Origin: CAZFBA01 sp964517135
GTDB lineage: Bacteria; Cyanobacteriota; Vampirovibrionia; JBFMGH01
Assembly: GCA_964517135.1 (NCBI GenBank)
Contig: CAZFBA010000006.1
Span: 87,566 to 151,565, forward strand
Length of the DNA: 64,000 bases
Direction of reading: 5' to 3'
Numbering within the stretch: position 1 is the first letter of the stretch; each line of letters opens with the position of its first letter. The notes beneath the pieces were generated by a model. It was not told the origin of the DNA. It searched no databases and was given only the letters and a program-made list of their open reading frames with translations. The position numbers and the translations under genes are program-made. Of the stretch, positions 62,376-64,000 are shown in pieces.

Positions 62376-62954
62376 CTATTTCTTGCGTGGTTCTTTGACA
62401 GAGACATGTTTGTTATCTTTTATATAGAAACGCCATAGATAGTCCGTTGCAACAGAAATGCCTATTCTGGTAGTATTTTTTACTTTGTTATCAGGTATTC
62501 TGACTCCTGTCGTGATCCATAGCGGGCCATCAGTATCAGTAAGATCAACCTCATTAAGCTCTCTGGTAATTTGCATTGCTTTACAGAGTCTTGCTGGCCC
62601 GTGAGTATTCTTTAAAGGCTCAACAGGCTCAAGAGCTCTAATTAATACGGCTCCGGCTGTGTGTTCTGGCTCAGTAACAACATTAAAGCAGTGATACATG
62701 CCATATATAAAGTATACATAGGCTTTAGCGGGCGGGCCATACAGGGTTTTTGAGCGGGGCGTTACACCTCTATAAGCATGACAGGATGGATCATCCTGCG
62801 TGTAAGCTTCTGTTTCTACTATAATGCCAGATAATACCGTATTATCATCAAGTCGCCTGTGTAAAACGCATCCCAGAAGGTCTCTGGCAACTGTAAGGGT
62901 TTTCCTTTCACAAAATACTCTTGTCAATAATGTTTGCTGTTCTGTCAGGTTCAA
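62376..62954 (-). CDS. mpg: 3-methyladenine DNA glycosylase (AAG/MPG family)
   Basis: Removes alkylated purines in base excision repair. Family motifs are ARDLLGCVLHRRL near 20, the catalytic-glutamate segment GIIVETEAY near 45, DPSCHAYRGVTPR near 55, the intercalating-loop region YGMYHCFNVV near 85 and GPARLCKAM near 120. At 192 residues it is normal. TTG start at 62954, supported by AAGGTG 6 bases upstream. Confidence 0.95.
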   Translation of the reverse strand: MNLTEQQTLLTRVFCERKTLTVARDLLGCVLHRRLDDNTVLSGIIVETEAYTQDDPSCHAYRGVTPRSKTLYGPPAKAYVYFIYGMYHCFNVVTEPEHTAGAVLIRALEPVEPLKNTHGPARLCKAMQITRELNEVDLTDTDGPLWITTGVRIPDNKVKNTTRIGISVATDYLWRFYIKDNKHVSVKEPRKK

Positions 62955-63123
62955 TGTTACACCTTTATTATGAGTTTATAACTAAAAATAGAGCTGTCAG
63001 TCAATTAAATACCTTAAAAAGATATAAATTTTTTTCATTAAACAATTATTTTTTGAAAAATATTTGCCTGCAAGTTCAGAGAACATTATGATTATAACAG
63101 AACATAAAAAGGAGCACTAAGAG

Positions 63124-63384
63124 ATGCAACAGTATCATCAACCACAAACACAAATTAAAACGCCAGTGCTTTTATTTTTAAAGGTTGTTGGCCCACCACT
63201 GGTATTGTATGTGGATAACCACGAGGAATTTTATAAGGAAATTATAGAAATAATTAAGTCTACAAACGAAAAAAGCCCCCGTTTAATAGAACGGACAGCT
63301 AACGGGCCGCTTTTAAATATTGCTATCCTTGATACGCAGATAGCAGGCGTAGCAATACAGGAAGAAAAATATATACAATATTAA
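63124..63384 (+). CDS. Small conserved-looking hypothetical protein
   Basis: An 86-residue protein, probably compact alpha/beta: LLFLKVVGPPLVLYVDN, then EFYKEIIEIIKSTN, then NIAILDTQIAGVAIQEE. No signal peptide or membrane helix. AAGGAG precedes the ATG. Family not recognised. Repeats and a minus-strand terminator lie downstream. Confidence 0.65.
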   Translation: MQQYHQPQTQIKTPVLLFLKVVGPPLVLYVDNHEEFYKEIIEIIKSTNEKSPRLIERTANGPLLNIAILDTQIAGVAIQEEKYIQY

Positions 63385-63474
63385 TCTTTACAGGGTAATA
63401 CTCATTTATAGTTGATTATAATTCAACTTTACATTAATAGGACTTTAAAAAGCCCTGAAAATTAATTTTGCCGG

Positions 63475-63499
63475 GCAAAAAAAAACCCCTGCCCGGGGT
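63475..63499 (-). terminator. Rho-independent terminator on the minus strand without an assigned gene
   Basis: AACCCC at 63483-63488 pairs with GGGGTT at 63494-63499. On the minus strand the stem runs into nine T residues. No minus-strand gene lies upstream within the window, so it ends either a small RNA or a transcript entering from beyond 64000. Confidence 0.55.
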
Positions 63500-63660
63500 T
63501 GAAACCTTATATGAGAGAGTAGAGAGATTACGGAATTTATTTAGAGGAATTGTCTTGTAATTATATAAAAACAAGCAATTTGATTCTTGGAACAGTTTGT
63601 AAAGAAAATTTAAGCATTAATTTTTTTCTGGATAATTCAGGTTAAGTTATGCACTGATCT

Positions 63661-63807
63661 TGTTAAAGAAACCTGAAGAGGCTAATATTCAGCAAAACTC
63701 GAGTCTTTATTTTATACTAATTCAGGCATTAAACAAACTGTTGTCCTTGCTTGGAGGGCTTTTAGCCCAACGTATCAATCCAGAATAAACATTTGATAGA
63801 TTGAATG
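63661..63807 (+). repeat. Interspersed repeat R2, short copy
   Basis: Same order of blocks as 8121-8289: TAATATTCAGCAAAACT, TATACTAATTCAGGC, GGAGGGCTTTTAGCCC and CAATCCAGAATAAACATTT. It lacks the GGAGTGCAC palindrome of the other copy. Confidence 0.75.
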
Positions 63808-63938
63808 ACGTTATAGAAATACATTTCATTTATAGCCTATTGATTGCGTTAAATTTCAAGAAAGTCTTATTTTATTATGATGTTCAAAACATCTGGATAA
63901 TAATGTGGTTAACAATGAAATAGAGGCCAACAACAATA

Positions 63939-64000
63939 GGAACCTCTGATTAATTAAGAAATTACTGATACCAGCAAAAACAGGGAGGGGTTTAAAAAAA
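63939..64000 (+). repeat. Interspersed repeat R1, cut by the window edge
   Basis: Starts GGAACCTCTGATTAATTAAG, identical to the start of the 7210 copy, and continues with CCAGCAAAAACAGGGAGGGG like the 56935 copy. The right part lies outside the window. Confidence 0.7.

Larger units (their letters stand above)
63385..64000. other. Noncoding right end with repeats R2 and R1
   Basis: Holds a minus-strand terminator at 63475-63499, an R2 copy at 63661-63807 and the start of an R1 copy cut by the window edge. No protein frame is supported. Confidence 0.5.

Noticed and set aside
1..64000. CRISPR arrays, insertion-sequence transposases or prophage genes
   Set aside because: None seen. Repeats are short, interspersed and without spacers, and no transposase, integrase or phage structural protein is encoded.

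Overview
This is one AT-rich bacterial chromosomal window with about 54 supportable protein-coding genes, one tRNA and several families of short intergenic repeats. No strict taxonomic marker is present. The low GC content, the flagellar gene set, a separate glycyl-tRNA synthetase alpha subunit, many PAS/HDOD/GGDEF signalling proteins, type IV-like and Flp-like pilins and a stand-alone MnmC-type methyltransferase would fit a motile Candidatus Melainabacteria/Vampirovibrionia-like or similarly deep lineage. That placement is inference and should be tested by protein phylogeny.

Layout. 0-8 kb holds a signalling gene cut by the window edge, an Hsp20 chaperone, YjbQ, an alpha/beta hydrolase, a membrane protein, the GTPase Obg and small unknown or secreted proteins. 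8.3-21.7 kb is one minus-strand flagellar operon. In transcription order it encodes a FliK-like protein, two FlgF/FlgG-type rod proteins, FlgB, FlgC, a lytic transglycosylase, FliE, FliF, a divergent FliG-like protein, FliH, FlhA, FliI, FliJ, a second FliK-like protein and a short hook/rod protein. A near-consensus sigma-28 promoter sits directly upstream of the first gene. 21.9-27.4 kb holds a patatin phospholipase, a secreted protein, a NarL-type response regulator, and glyQ followed by NfeD and an SPFH protein fused to a degenerate GGDEF domain.

27.7-35 kb is a four-gene minus-strand signalling operon: a seven-PAS protein with no output domain, two HDOD proteins flanked by pseudo-receiver domains, and a NarL-like regulator whose receiver has lost its phosphorylation residues. 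Next comes glutamate dehydrogenase.

36.9-44.0 kb is bounded by a 76-bp near-perfect inverted repeat. Each copy contains a 28-bp site with the arm-spacer-arm layout of XerC/XerD dif sites, and a third, diverged dif-like site lies inside the MnmC-like gene between them. The segment carries a secretin-N-domain protein, surE, an MnmC-like methyltransferase, a cyclophilin-like protein, a TPR membrane protein and two paralogous small secreted proteins. An Xer-type invertible or mobile module is the most striking possibility in the window.

44-50 kb has a dicarboxylate/amino-acid symporter with a class V aminotransferase, a BioD-like protein, a SEC-C protein, PgeF and a YkgJ-type cysteine cluster protein, all on the minus strand, followed by tRNA-Asp. 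50.7-64 kb holds a CHASE2-GGDEF diguanylate cyclase, a possible structured RNA, a three-gene set (Met/Asn-rich TPR protein, PqqD-like protein, B12-binding radical SAM enzyme), a type IV pilin, a coiled-coil protein, a TPR protein, a Flp-like pilin with a large ectodomain, 3-methyladenine DNA glycosylase and a small unknown gene. Three interspersed repeat families (R1, R2, R3) occupy several of the intergenic gaps.
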